From positions 1 to 64,000 of the forward strand of contig CAWBRQ010000008.1 in NCBI GenBank assembly GCA_963791315.1: a stretch of 64,000 bases of DNA. Direction: 5' to 3'. Positions 27,644 to 35,383 of the stretch are shown one piece after another. Both the position numbers and the translations under genes were made by a program. The first letter of the stretch is position 1. The number at the start of each line of letters is the position of its first letter. The notes beneath the pieces are model-generated. The model saw only the letters and a list, made by a program, of their open reading frames with translations. It did not search any database and was not told the origin of the DNA. The stretch is from JACCZX01 sp963791315 (GTDB taxonomy: Bacteria > Pseudomonadota > Gammaproteobacteria > Burkholderiales > Burkholderiaceae_F).

Positions 27644-28816
27644 TTAGGTGATCGCCGCGCGTACCGTTTCGGGCCACGGCGCGGATTTGCCCGCGGTGTA
27701 GTCGTACCAGACGATCACGGTTCGACCCGTTGCGTACATGACGCCCGGTTCATTCTTCTTCTCGATCTTCAGTGACATCTCAACGCTCGAACGCCCAACG
27801 CGCGTCACGATCTGCGTGACGATCGCGGTTCCGGGGTAGGTCATCGCCTTGAGGAAATCACATCCGGCGTGCGCAAGGATCGGCGCTTCGCCAACCGGCA
27901 GCGTCGGAAACCCGAAGTACGCAAACCACTGAATGCGCGCTTCCTCCATCAATCGGAAATACATCAGATTGTTCAAGTGCGACATGGCGTCCATGTCACC
28001 CCATCGCAGCGGCACCTCGATGACGAACTCTTTCATGCCGCAAATCTCAGTGACCGACATTCCATCATCGGCGGCGATGATCGCGCCATTGATGAACTGC
28101 GACTCCTCCGCAACCAGGAGCAGCAGCACACCATCCAGATCCTCCGGTGAGCCGACTCTCCTGCGCGGCAGGCGATCGAGCAACTTCGCGCCGCGCTCGG
28201 TGTCCCACACCGCATCGTTCATCTCGGTGCGGATATACCCGGGACAAATCGCGTTGACGTTAATGCCATAGCGACCCCATTCGACCGCCTGTGAGCGCGT
28301 CATGTGAATCACCGCTGCCTTGGTCATGCAGTAGATGCCGATATCGGGCAACACGCGCAAGCCGGCGATCGACGCAATGTTGACGATGCGCCCGCGCAGT
28401 CCCTGTTGCTGTTTCGAGCGCGCGATCATCTGGCGTGCGACCGCTTGCGCGACAAAGAAAGCGCCTTTGACGTTGGTGTCGAACATGAAGTCGTAGTCGA
28501 CCGGCGTCACTTCGGTCAGCCGCTGCGCGGTCGACACGCCGGAGTTGTTGACCAGGATGTCGATCGGCCCGACCTCGCGCTCGGTCTGCGCGATGGCCGC
28601 TTCGATCGACTCCTGATCGGTCACGTCGAGCGCGACGATATGGGCGGCGCCGCCAGCAGCCTCGATCTCGGCACGCAGCTCCTTAAGACGCTCGAGTCTG
28701 CGCGCGGCCAGCACCGTCAACGCGCCGTTGGCCGCCAGCACACGCGCGAAGCGCGCTCCGAGTCCGCTGCTGGCCCCGGTGACCAACGCTACTTTCTCTT
28801 TCAAATTGGTTCGCAT
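27644..28816 (-). CDS. SDR oxidoreductase fused in frame to a 4HBT thioesterase
   Basis: As read, one 390-codon ORF encodes two proteins usually separate. Residues 1–260 are a short-chain dehydrogenase: TGASSGLGARFARV cofactor loop, NNSGVS, SIAGLRVLPDIGIYCMTKAA with the Tyr-x3-Lys pair, and INGAIIAADDG. From the Met at 28036 follows a hotdog-fold acyl-CoA thioesterase (EVPLRWGDMDAMSHLNNLMY). The junction reads DDGMSVTEICGMKEF with no stop. A single base lost just before CTGA would create exactly this read-through, and such losses are common in this window, so the fusion may be an artefact of two adjacent genes (28037–28816 and 27644–28036). Start is the ATG at 28816; the frame open to 29269 lies under another gene. 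Confidence 0.85.
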   Translation of the reverse strand: MRTNLKEKVALVTGASSGLGARFARVLAANGALTVLAARRLERLKELRAEIEAAGGAAHIVALDVTDQESIEAAIAQTEREVGPIDILVNNSGVSTAQRLTEVTPVDYDFMFDTNVKGAFFVAQAVARQMIARSKQQQGLRGRIVNIASIAGLRVLPDIGIYCMTKAAVIHMTRSQAVEWGRYGINVNAICPGYIRTEMNDAVWDTERGAKLLDRLPRRRVGSPEDLDGVLLLLVAEESQFINGAIIAADDGMSVTEICGMKEFVIEVPLRWGDMDAMSHLNNLMYFRLMEEARIQWFAYFGFPTLPVGEAPILAHAGCDFLKAMTYPGTAIVTQIVTRVGRSSVEMSLKIEKKNEPGVMYATGRTVIVWYDYTAGKSAPWPETVRAAIT

Positions 28817-28927
28817 GATGATGGGCGCCGGAACGCCCAGGCTACGTCGCGTGCCCCTAGAGGGGTGGCGTGCAGCGCCGAGGATGAACACATTGTGGCC
28901 GGCGATGATCGCATAGTCGATCGCTTC

Positions 28928-28933
28928 TACAAT
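28928..28933 (+). promoter_or_regulatory. Probable -10 of the ETF-QO gene
   Basis: TACAAT (five of six to consensus) sits 24 bp upstream of the ETF-QO ATG in the 141-bp divergent spacer. No convincing -35 is seen, which suggests an activated or weak promoter. The same spacer has a GTGCCCCTAGAGGGGTGG hairpin near 28850, 5' of the SDR gene on the other strand. Confidence 0.35.
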
Positions 28934-28957
28934 CCTCGATCGAGCATAGGACGAGAC

Positions 28958-30616
28958 ATGGCCGACGCAGACGTGCAGCGCGAATCGATGGAGTACGACG
29001 TCGTCATCGTAGGCGGCGGGCCGGCCGGTCTGGCTGCCTCTATCCGGCTTAAGCAACTCGCCGCGGCCAGCGGTCGCGAAGTCAGCGTTTGCGTGCTTGA
29101 GAAAGGTTCCGAAATCGGCGCGCACATTCTGTCGGGCGCTGTGATCGACCCAATCGCGCTGACCGAGCTTTTTCCCGATTGGAAGGAACGCGGCGCACCG
29201 CTGAAGACTCCGGTCGGCGAAGAGAAGTTCTTTTTTTTGACCGAACGAGGCGCGCGGGAGGTTCCGCATGGCTGGCTGCCTGCTTCACTAAGAAATCAGG
29301 GTTACTTCGTTGGCAGCCTCGGCAATCTGGTGCGATGGCTCGGTCAGCAAGCCGAATCACTCGGTGTTGAGATTTTTCCCGGCTTCGCAGCAGCGGAAGT
29401 GCTGTACGACGATGCGGGTGCGGTAAAGGGAGTCGCCACCGGCAACATGGGCGTCGGCCGCGACGGCAAGCCGACTGAGAACTTTCAACCAGGTGTCGAG
29501 CTGCACGGCAGGTACACGTTGTTTGCCGAAGGCGCGCGCGGCAACCTGGCGCGGCAACTGATACCGCGCTTTGAGTTAGACGAGGGTCGCGATCCGCAAA
29601 CGTGGGGTATCGGCATCAAGGAAATCTGGGAACTCGACGCTTCTAAGTTCAAGCCTGGATTGGTACTGCATAGTGCCGGTTGGCCGCTCGACCACACCAC
29701 GTACGGCGGCGGCTGGATGTACCACTTCGGCGAGAACCTGGCGTCGGTCGGCTTCGTCGTGGGGCTCGGGTACACGAATCCGTATCTGTCGCCATTCGAC
29801 GAGTTTCAGCGCTACAAGACACACCCTGCAATTCGACCCTTTCTCGAAGGTGGCAGACGACTTGAATATGGCTCGCGTGCGATCAACGCCAGCGGTTTGC
29901 AGTCACTGCCGAAGCTGGTGTTTCCGGGGGGCGCGTTGATCGGTTGTGATGCCGGTTTTCTGAATGCGCCGCGCATCAAGGGCAGCCATGCGGCGATAAA
30001 GAGCGGAATGCTCGCTGCTGAAGCAGCGTTCGAAGCGTTGGGCGCAGAGCGTCAGCGCGATGAACTGTCGTCTTATCCGCAAGCGTTCGAGAAAAGCTGG
30101 CTACACGATGAGCTTTATCGGGCGCGCAACTTCAAGCCATGGCTCGACAAGGGCCTGCTGCTCGGTTCCTTCATGTTCGGCATCGACCAGATTATCTTTC
30201 GCGGCCATGCGCCATGGACATTGCATCGCAAACTGGCTGATTACCAAAAGCTAAAGCCGGCCGCCGAATGCGAACCGATCGCATATCCGAAGCCCGACGG
30301 CAAATTGACGTTCGACCGTCTGTCATCCGTTTACCTTTCGAACACGAACCACGAAGAAAACCAGCCGCCGCACCTGACGCTAAAGGATCCGTCGGTTCCG
30401 ACGCGAATCAACTTGCCCAAGTACGCGGGACCGGAACAGCGCTACTGCCCCGCCGCTGTCTATGAGTTCGTCAAAGGCACGGACGGAAACGAGCGGCTAC
30501 AGATCAACTTCCAGAATTGCGTCCATTGCAAGACGTGTGACATCAAGGACCCGACGCAGAACATTGTTTGGGTAACACCGGAGGGCGGTGGCGGGCCGAA
30601 CTACGTGAACATGTGA
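28958..30616 (+). CDS. Electron transfer flavoprotein–ubiquinone oxidoreductase
   Basis: ETF-QO passes electrons from reduced ETF, loaded by acyl-CoA and other dehydrogenases, to ubiquinone at the inner membrane. The 552-aa product has the FAD motif VVIVGGGPAGLAASIRLKQL at the N-terminus, GAHILSGAVIDP, the quinone/FAD region GYTNPYLSPFDEFQRYKTHP, and C-terminal cysteines of a [4Fe-4S] cluster (RYCPAAVYEF and QNCVHCKTCDIKDP). I start at the ATG at 28958, which has AGGA close upstream; the frame is open to 28304 but without family sequence. Divergent from the SDR/CoA-transferase genes, it fits a shared role in fatty-acid or ketone oxidation. Confidence 0.94.
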   Translation: MADADVQRESMEYDVVIVGGGPAGLAASIRLKQLAAASGREVSVCVLEKGSEIGAHILSGAVIDPIALTELFPDWKERGAPLKTPVGEEKFFFLTERGAREVPHGWLPASLRNQGYFVGSLGNLVRWLGQQAESLGVEIFPGFAAAEVLYDDAGAVKGVATGNMGVGRDGKPTENFQPGVELHGRYTLFAEGARGNLARQLIPRFELDEGRDPQTWGIGIKEIWELDASKFKPGLVLHSAGWPLDHTTYGGGWMYHFGENLASVGFVVGLGYTNPYLSPFDEFQRYKTHPAIRPFLEGGRRLEYGSRAINASGLQSLPKLVFPGGALIGCDAGFLNAPRIKGSHAAIKSGMLAAEAAFEALGAERQRDELSSYPQAFEKSWLHDELYRARNFKPWLDKGLLLGSFMFGIDQIIFRGHAPWTLHRKLADYQKLKPAAECEPIAYPKPDGKLTFDRLSSVYLSNTNHEENQPPHLTLKDPSVPTRINLPKYAGPEQRYCPAAVYEFVKGTDGNERLQINFQNCVHCKTCDIKDPTQNIVWVTPEGGGGPNYVNM

Positions 30617-30630
30617 GCTACTCACGTTGC

Positions 30631-32100
30631 TCATGGATGGGCGTCACTTGTGTGCAAGTGAGCCACAGCCTGCGCCGCGGGGCTCACCCCAGCGCCAGAC
30701 GCCTCGGCGATGAATCGGAGTGCGCTTAACCCAGGAAGGAAAAAGTATCCGCCCCCTTTGACCGTAGTGAATTGCGGAAGGTTGTGAAGCCTGGTGCCGA
30801 CCGGCAGACACCCTGGAATCGAAAACGCGCGGTCGATTCCATCTCCAAGCGCAGGATCGGCTTCGTCCCACAAATCCCCGAACTTGGAGTTAGTGCACCA
30901 GCGCTGTTGCACGAACTCAAACTGCCGGTCGAGATCGGCATTCAGTGCGATAAAGAACAGCCCATTGCCGCAGCCCGCAGTTGCATCGTTGGACTCGCAA
31001 CTCGCGCCGCACGTTGAATCTTCCGTGTAGACACGTCCGCGCCGAATCAAGCGGTGCAACTTGGAAGCTGCGACCCCCGATGGCACATCCCAACCAAGTG
31101 CATCGCGAGGATTCGCGCGACGAATGTGTGCTCCACGCGGGCATTGGAATCCATCGTAATCGGAAAGCCGATACCGGAAATCGTTCGGATGTTTCCCCGG
31201 GTTTGGAAGACTGCCAGGCTCGGTCACAAGCGGCTTACCACCCTCGGTACGGCCAATCATCTTCTCGCGTTCCGCCATCTCGAATCGCTTGAATTCGGCC
31301 ACATGCTGCTCTATCTGTCTTACAGCCAGATAGCTGCCGTTGCGCGCAAATCGCCCGCCGCTTCGCTTGGCAAACGCTTCCCACCCTCGCACATCTGGGC
31401 AATACGACCTCTCGCCGTATGCATTTGCGTAGCCCAGAACGAATTCCCCAATTGGCACCACGTCATCCTCGAAAGTCGCCCCGCCACTCAGGTGGCGTTG
31501 CTTGCGCTGCTCCGGGTCCGGACCCATGAATTCTTCAATCGACGGCTGCGCGATGCCGTCTCTGAAACCAAATGGCTCTGTGCCAGCCTTGATGTAGTAA
31601 GGACACGTCTGAATCACCCTTATGAGCTCCAGACCGTGATCGTTGGATTTGGTCACATCGAGCAGAGCGGTCGCGCCTCGGAAGGGACGTGCCTGATAAT
31701 GCGCCGCGAGGACGTGCACCTCGCCAAAACCACCTGACTTCGTATCGCCCCAGTTCCAAGCGCGGGTCCGATCACCGAGCAACGGCATTCGAGTGGGATC
31801 CGCCATTCCACTTTTGAACGGCGTTGGAAAAGGAAAGTCAGCGTGCTCGAACAATCCGAGCTCTCGCAAGCCAGCGTAGCTGAACGCGAGCACGACAACC
31901 TCGTCCTTCTGGCGCGCCTTCCCATCGACAACCGAAGTGACAAGCCCAAGTTCCAGCAACCGCGTTATCCAGTTACGAACCTCATTGGGGTCCCGAATTC
32001 GCAGCAACAAAAACCGGCAGTGGGGCGCGCTTCCGAAGCCCGAGCGCACAATAGCTTGTACATCTTTCCCATCGTGCTCAAAACTGAAATCGCTTGTCAT
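30631..32100 (-). CDS. DyP-type peroxidase
   Basis: This is a 489-aa haem peroxidase of the dye-decolourising family. The GxxDG motif with catalytic Asp181 is in EPFGFRDGIAQPS, the proximal haem His325 is in CPRGAHIRRANPRD, and NGLFFIALNADLDRQFEFVQ and NGSYLAVRQIEQHV are also diagnostic. No signal peptide, so it should act in the cytoplasm or at the inner face of the membrane. Insertions such as EDSTCGASCESNDATAGCGN make it Cys-rich and long, as in class P/C-like members. The ATG overlaps the membrane-protein stop by 4 bp, so it is the last gene of the four-gene operon starting at 38578. It is convergent with the ETF-QO gene. Confidence 0.92.
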   Translation of the reverse strand: MTSDFSFEHDGKDVQAIVRSGFGSAPHCRFLLLRIRDPNEVRNWITRLLELGLVTSVVDGKARQKDEVVVLAFSYAGLRELGLFEHADFPFPTPFKSGMADPTRMPLLGDRTRAWNWGDTKSGGFGEVHVLAAHYQARPFRGATALLDVTKSNDHGLELIRVIQTCPYYIKAGTEPFGFRDGIAQPSIEEFMGPDPEQRKQRHLSGGATFEDDVVPIGEFVLGYANAYGERSYCPDVRGWEAFAKRSGGRFARNGSYLAVRQIEQHVAEFKRFEMAEREKMIGRTEGGKPLVTEPGSLPNPGKHPNDFRYRLSDYDGFQCPRGAHIRRANPRDALGWDVPSGVAASKLHRLIRRGRVYTEDSTCGASCESNDATAGCGNGLFFIALNADLDRQFEFVQQRWCTNSKFGDLWDEADPALGDGIDRAFSIPGCLPVGTRLHNLPQFTTVKGGGYFFLPGLSALRFIAEASGAGVSPAAQAVAHLHTSDAHP

Positions 32101-34097
32101 GATTCAAGCGCACGCATCATCTGGTCGTCCTTTACCGCGGTGCGCAAGCCGAAGAGCGACTCACGCAGCCGCGTTGCTCGTGCGACATCCTGCGCGGAAT
32201 AACGATAGGCCTCAAAGCGGTAAATGTGCGGCAGCGAGCTGTCGCGAGCATACGTTTTGAACCACTGCTCGTACTTGCATCCGCGAAAAATTCCCAGTCT
32301 TGTCGGTGGAAATTTGCGCGCATACGTGACTTCGGGATGTCCTTCGACCGCTGCAGGCCGTGGTCGCAACTCCGTCCACCGCCAGAACAGATTGATGCCT
32401 TCCGAAGTGCCGTTGATGAATTCGTCGAGATAGCCGCCGAACGAGCCATCGTAGTTACTGCAGAAGAGAAATCGACGCCCATTGTCGATCAGGTGCCAGT
32501 GCGCGAAGCGGATGCCGTCCGCATTCGCCAGTCTGCCGTTCACGAATATCGTGTGTCCTATGTACGTCACCAGCCACAGAAAAAACCGCAACGCCAAGCG
32601 GTTAATGAAGTAGGGCCGACGGATGTCGGTCAGGCTAAGCAGATGTGCCGGCTTGCGATCTTTGGCAAGCTCCCCTTCGCATGCATCGATCGTCGGATGT
32701 ACCTGGTGAGCCGCCTTCAGCTCTTCGTCGTCGTAACGCTCCAGTACATCCATCTTGCCAGCGAGCTTTTGGTTTGCAAACGGCGGCACGCGACCACGCG
32801 TAATGAGTTGGTACGCCCCACTGCTGAGAGCGATTAGCAAGATAAGGACAATCGTGTCGAGAGCTGGCAGACCAAGCAGCGCGCGTTGACTCAATTCGGG
32901 ATACACGCCGTATTGCATCGTGGCGCCGTGAGCGACAAGGGCGTCCAAGACCCAATGCACGGCCAATCCAAATAATAGGGTCAGCGCAGCGGCCACGCCA
33001 AATACCGCAAACAATCCCATGAAAGGACGACAGATCAGTAATGCTGCCAAAAATGCGACAGCTACCGCACCCCATGCGATTGCAACGGCGAGCAGTGTCA
33101 GCACGCCAGCACGCACCAGCACCTCGAGCGCGCCCACAAAACCGAGGAATTGTGGAAGCTCCAAGTAAATGAACGAGACAACGGCGATTCCGACCAGCGC
33201 CAAAAGCAGCACCATGCCGAACAAAAGCAGCATGAAAGCAGCGACCGTTACGGAGCGGATGACCGATATCCCTAATACTGCGACGGCAGCGATCAACAGA
33301 ACCGTAATTGACACCGTGATAATCGCCGCCATCGCATACGGGTAGGTCGCGCCAAAAATTGCCGGCGTCCCCACGACCGTCCTCAATTCAACGGACAGCA
33401 GCAAGGCGGCCAGGGCAGCGATCCCAATGCCGGCGATGATCGCCAGTATCGTGACTATCAGCCACATCAGCGGCAAGACCAGAGCCCCCAGCGCGAGAAT
33501 CGGACGCACCAGCGGCGTCACCCGCAACGAGCGCCAGAACGATCGCGGTGCAGGCTCCGCGGCCCAGCGGTATTCATCCTTACCCGCAGCCCAGTCAGAG
33601 ATCGCTCGAGCCAGCGACGCGCGATCATCCACCTGTGGGGAGTAGCACTTGCGGAGCTCCATGCGCGCCGCTTGAAATAGCTGAGCTTCGCTCAGAATCT
33701 GGGCGACGTTACGATCGCGCGCACCCACGAATCCGCCGCTCGCTCGGTTGACGTGCCATAACAGGAATGCATGCAGCCAGTCGCGTCGCACCAACTCCGA
33801 AGCGCCGGCGCCGCCATCCCAAAACGCGCCATAAATACCCCACAGCGTCTCGAATCCATCCTGCACCAGCAGGGTGACCAGCTGCGCCGGAGGCAGCCCG
33901 TCGTCAACGACGAGCTCGAGCATGAGCGATGGCAACCTGGGCTCGTCAGAACAGCCCGGTATTACCGCAACTGAAGCGAAATGGACGCGGCCGACGCGCT
34001 TGAGCAATGCATCGAGCCCCTGTAGTGCGGCTTTCACCGTTGGCAGCGAAAGTTGCTGCGGAGGAGTGATGATGCAGATCATCTGCTCAGCGATCAT
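32097..34097 (-). CDS. Large membrane protein with soluble N- and C-terminal domains, linked to peroxidase and P450
   Basis: I do not recognise a named family. The 666-aa product has a soluble N-terminal domain of about 200 residues (ITPPQQLSLPTVKAALQGLD; LMLELVVDDGLPPAQLVTLL), then roughly ten hydrophobic helices between residues 205 and 450 (for example LILALGALVLPLMWLIVTIL-like and YAMAAIITVSITVLLIAAVA), and a soluble C-terminal domain with HWHLIDNGRRFLFCSNYDGS followed by FGGYLDEFINGTSEGINLFW. That C-terminal motif looks like a ferredoxin-fold module related to DyP neighbours, from recall only. The ATG at 34097 has GAGG seven bases upstream and overlaps the P450 stop by 11 bp. Co-translation with the P450 and peroxidase suggests a membrane platform for these haem proteins. 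Confidence 0.8.
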   Translation of the reverse strand: MIAEQMICIITPPQQLSLPTVKAALQGLDALLKRVGRVHFASVAVIPGCSDEPRLPSLMLELVVDDGLPPAQLVTLLVQDGFETLWGIYGAFWDGGAGASELVRRDWLHAFLLWHVNRASGGFVGARDRNVAQILSEAQLFQAARMELRKCYSPQVDDRASLARAISDWAAGKDEYRWAAEPAPRSFWRSLRVTPLVRPILALGALVLPLMWLIVTILAIIAGIGIAALAALLLSVELRTVVGTPAIFGATYPYAMAAIITVSITVLLIAAVAVLGISVIRSVTVAAFMLLLFGMVLLLALVGIAVVSFIYLELPQFLGFVGALEVLVRAGVLTLLAVAIAWGAVAVAFLAALLICRPFMGLFAVFGVAAALTLLFGLAVHWVLDALVAHGATMQYGVYPELSQRALLGLPALDTIVLILLIALSSGAYQLITRGRVPPFANQKLAGKMDVLERYDDEELKAAHQVHPTIDACEGELAKDRKPAHLLSLTDIRRPYFINRLALRFFLWLVTYIGHTIFVNGRLANADGIRFAHWHLIDNGRRFLFCSNYDGSFGGYLDEFINGTSEGINLFWRWTELRPRPAAVEGHPEVTYARKFPPTRLGIFRGCKYEQWFKTYARDSSLPHIYRFEAYRYSAQDVARATRLRESLFGLRTAVKDDQMMRALES

Positions 34098-35370
34098 CGC
34101 TAAACCTCAATCGCAGCTTGCAGATGATCGGGCCGTCGTATTTGATGCGTGCAACCCACGGATCAGCCCACTTCAGTCGCGGCAGTGCCAACAGTCCGGC
34201 AAGAGCGCTGATCAGAATTTCCACCACGTGGTGTTGAGCGATGCACCGTCGCTCGTGCAAGCCGAACATCAAATAACGGTCGGGCGCCGAATTAAATTCG
34301 CGGCCCGGCTGGTAGATGGCCGCGTTTTTGCACTTCATCGCGTTATCGTCGAACAGCGCACCGATCGTCAGGAGCACCATCTCAGACCCGGCTGCAACTC
34401 GCACCGGAAACTGCGTGCCGATATCGAACAGCGTATCGCGTGGAACCTGACGCTTGAGAATTGGAAACGGCGGTCGAAATCGTAAAAGCTCCAAGACGTG
34501 ACCGCGCAGAACGGCTCTGAAGGCAGGCTCGGTCCAGCGTGAATCGCCCATCCGACGCGCCTGCGACGCCAGGTCGTCGTACTCGTGTGGCCGATGCAAC
34601 AGCTCCTGCATCATCAATGCGCCGGCTTGCACGGTCGCCGGGTGAGCGACCCAAAGCAAACCGACCGCGTTGCGCAGGACAGCCGCATCATTGCCCGGTG
34701 CCTTGCGTGCCCATTCGTTGTGCAGCATGGGCAAGATGGATTCGACGCGGCGATTCAGTCCGTCCGCCGCCGCTTCCGCGCGTGTGCGCACAGCAGGCGT
34801 CGCGGCCGAGCCGGTGATCAACTGGGCGCCGAGAATGCGTAATTCGTCGACGACTTGAGGCAACGGCCGACCGTTTGCCGACTCGAACTTGCCGCTTGCA
34901 GTTCCGAACGCGCGGCGCAACGGTTGCCACGCCAGCGGCACCATGTAGTCGTCGACCAAGTCGAACGTGCGATCGGGAATTTTGGCGAAGAGCTTGATTA
35001 ACCGGTCGCCCTCTTTCGCACAGACCTCAGCGCACTCCTCCTGGCTAGGCAAGACACGGTGCAGAAACGCGCGGTCTTCGCGATGACGCGCACCGGCTTC
35101 CATGCCGATGGCGAACTCTCCGGCCGTTAAATTCGGTGCGTGTGCGGCATTTGAAAAGCTGGCCTCGCGCTCGAATACTGCGGCCACTGCGTTACGACGG
35201 GCGACGATCGGAAATACACGAGCGATCGCCGGCCAGGTTCGCAAGACGCCAGCCAACATTCGGAGCAGGTGCGGCTGATGCACCAGCCGGCTGACAAGCC
35301 GATAGCCGATCGCCGTGCCGTGCGCAGCCTTGCTTGCGGGTATGCGGGCAACGGCGGGTGCTGACGGCAT
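34087..35370 (-). CDS. Divergent cytochrome P450
   Basis: This 427-aa protein keeps the hallmarks of a cytochrome P450. The I-helix is NAVGLLWVAHPATVQAG, the ExxR pair is Glu294/Arg297 in LELLRFRPPFP, and the haem-thiolate Cys376 is in YLMFGLHERRCIAQHHV. The haem loop departs from FGxGxRxCxG: His372 replaces the second Gly and Ala378 the last one, and GMEAGARHREDRAF takes the C-helix place. It has no signal anchor, so it is probably soluble. The substrate is unknown; fatty-acid or sterol-like P450s are nearest in feel. The ATG at 35370 lies 13 bp after the cyclase/ATPase stop and its end overlaps the membrane-protein gene by 11 bp. Confidence 0.87.
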   Translation of the reverse strand: MPSAPAVARIPASKAAHGTAIGYRLVSRLVHQPHLLRMLAGVLRTWPAIARVFPIVARRNAVAAVFEREASFSNAAHAPNLTAGEFAIGMEAGARHREDRAFLHRVLPSQEECAEVCAKEGDRLIKLFAKIPDRTFDLVDDYMVPLAWQPLRRAFGTASGKFESANGRPLPQVVDELRILGAQLITGSAATPAVRTRAEAAADGLNRRVESILPMLHNEWARKAPGNDAAVLRNAVGLLWVAHPATVQAGALMMQELLHRPHEYDDLASQARRMGDSRWTEPAFRAVLRGHVLELLRFRPPFPILKRQVPRDTLFDIGTQFPVRVAAGSEMVLLTIGALFDDNAMKCKNAAIYQPGREFNSAPDRYLMFGLHERRCIAQHHVVEILISALAGLLALPRLKWADPWVARIKYDGPIICKLRLRFSDDR

Positions 35371-35383
35371 CGGAACCCGTGCG

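Noticed and set aside
28304..28957. 650-bp N-terminal extension of the ETF-QO frame
   Set aside because: It runs antisense through the SDR gene, has no family sequence, and a good ATG with AGGA lies at 28958.
30646..30661. CACTTG–TGTG–CAAGTG inverted repeat at the end of the peroxidase gene as a terminator
   Set aside because: It lies inside the coding sequence before the stop and is not followed by a T-run on either strand.
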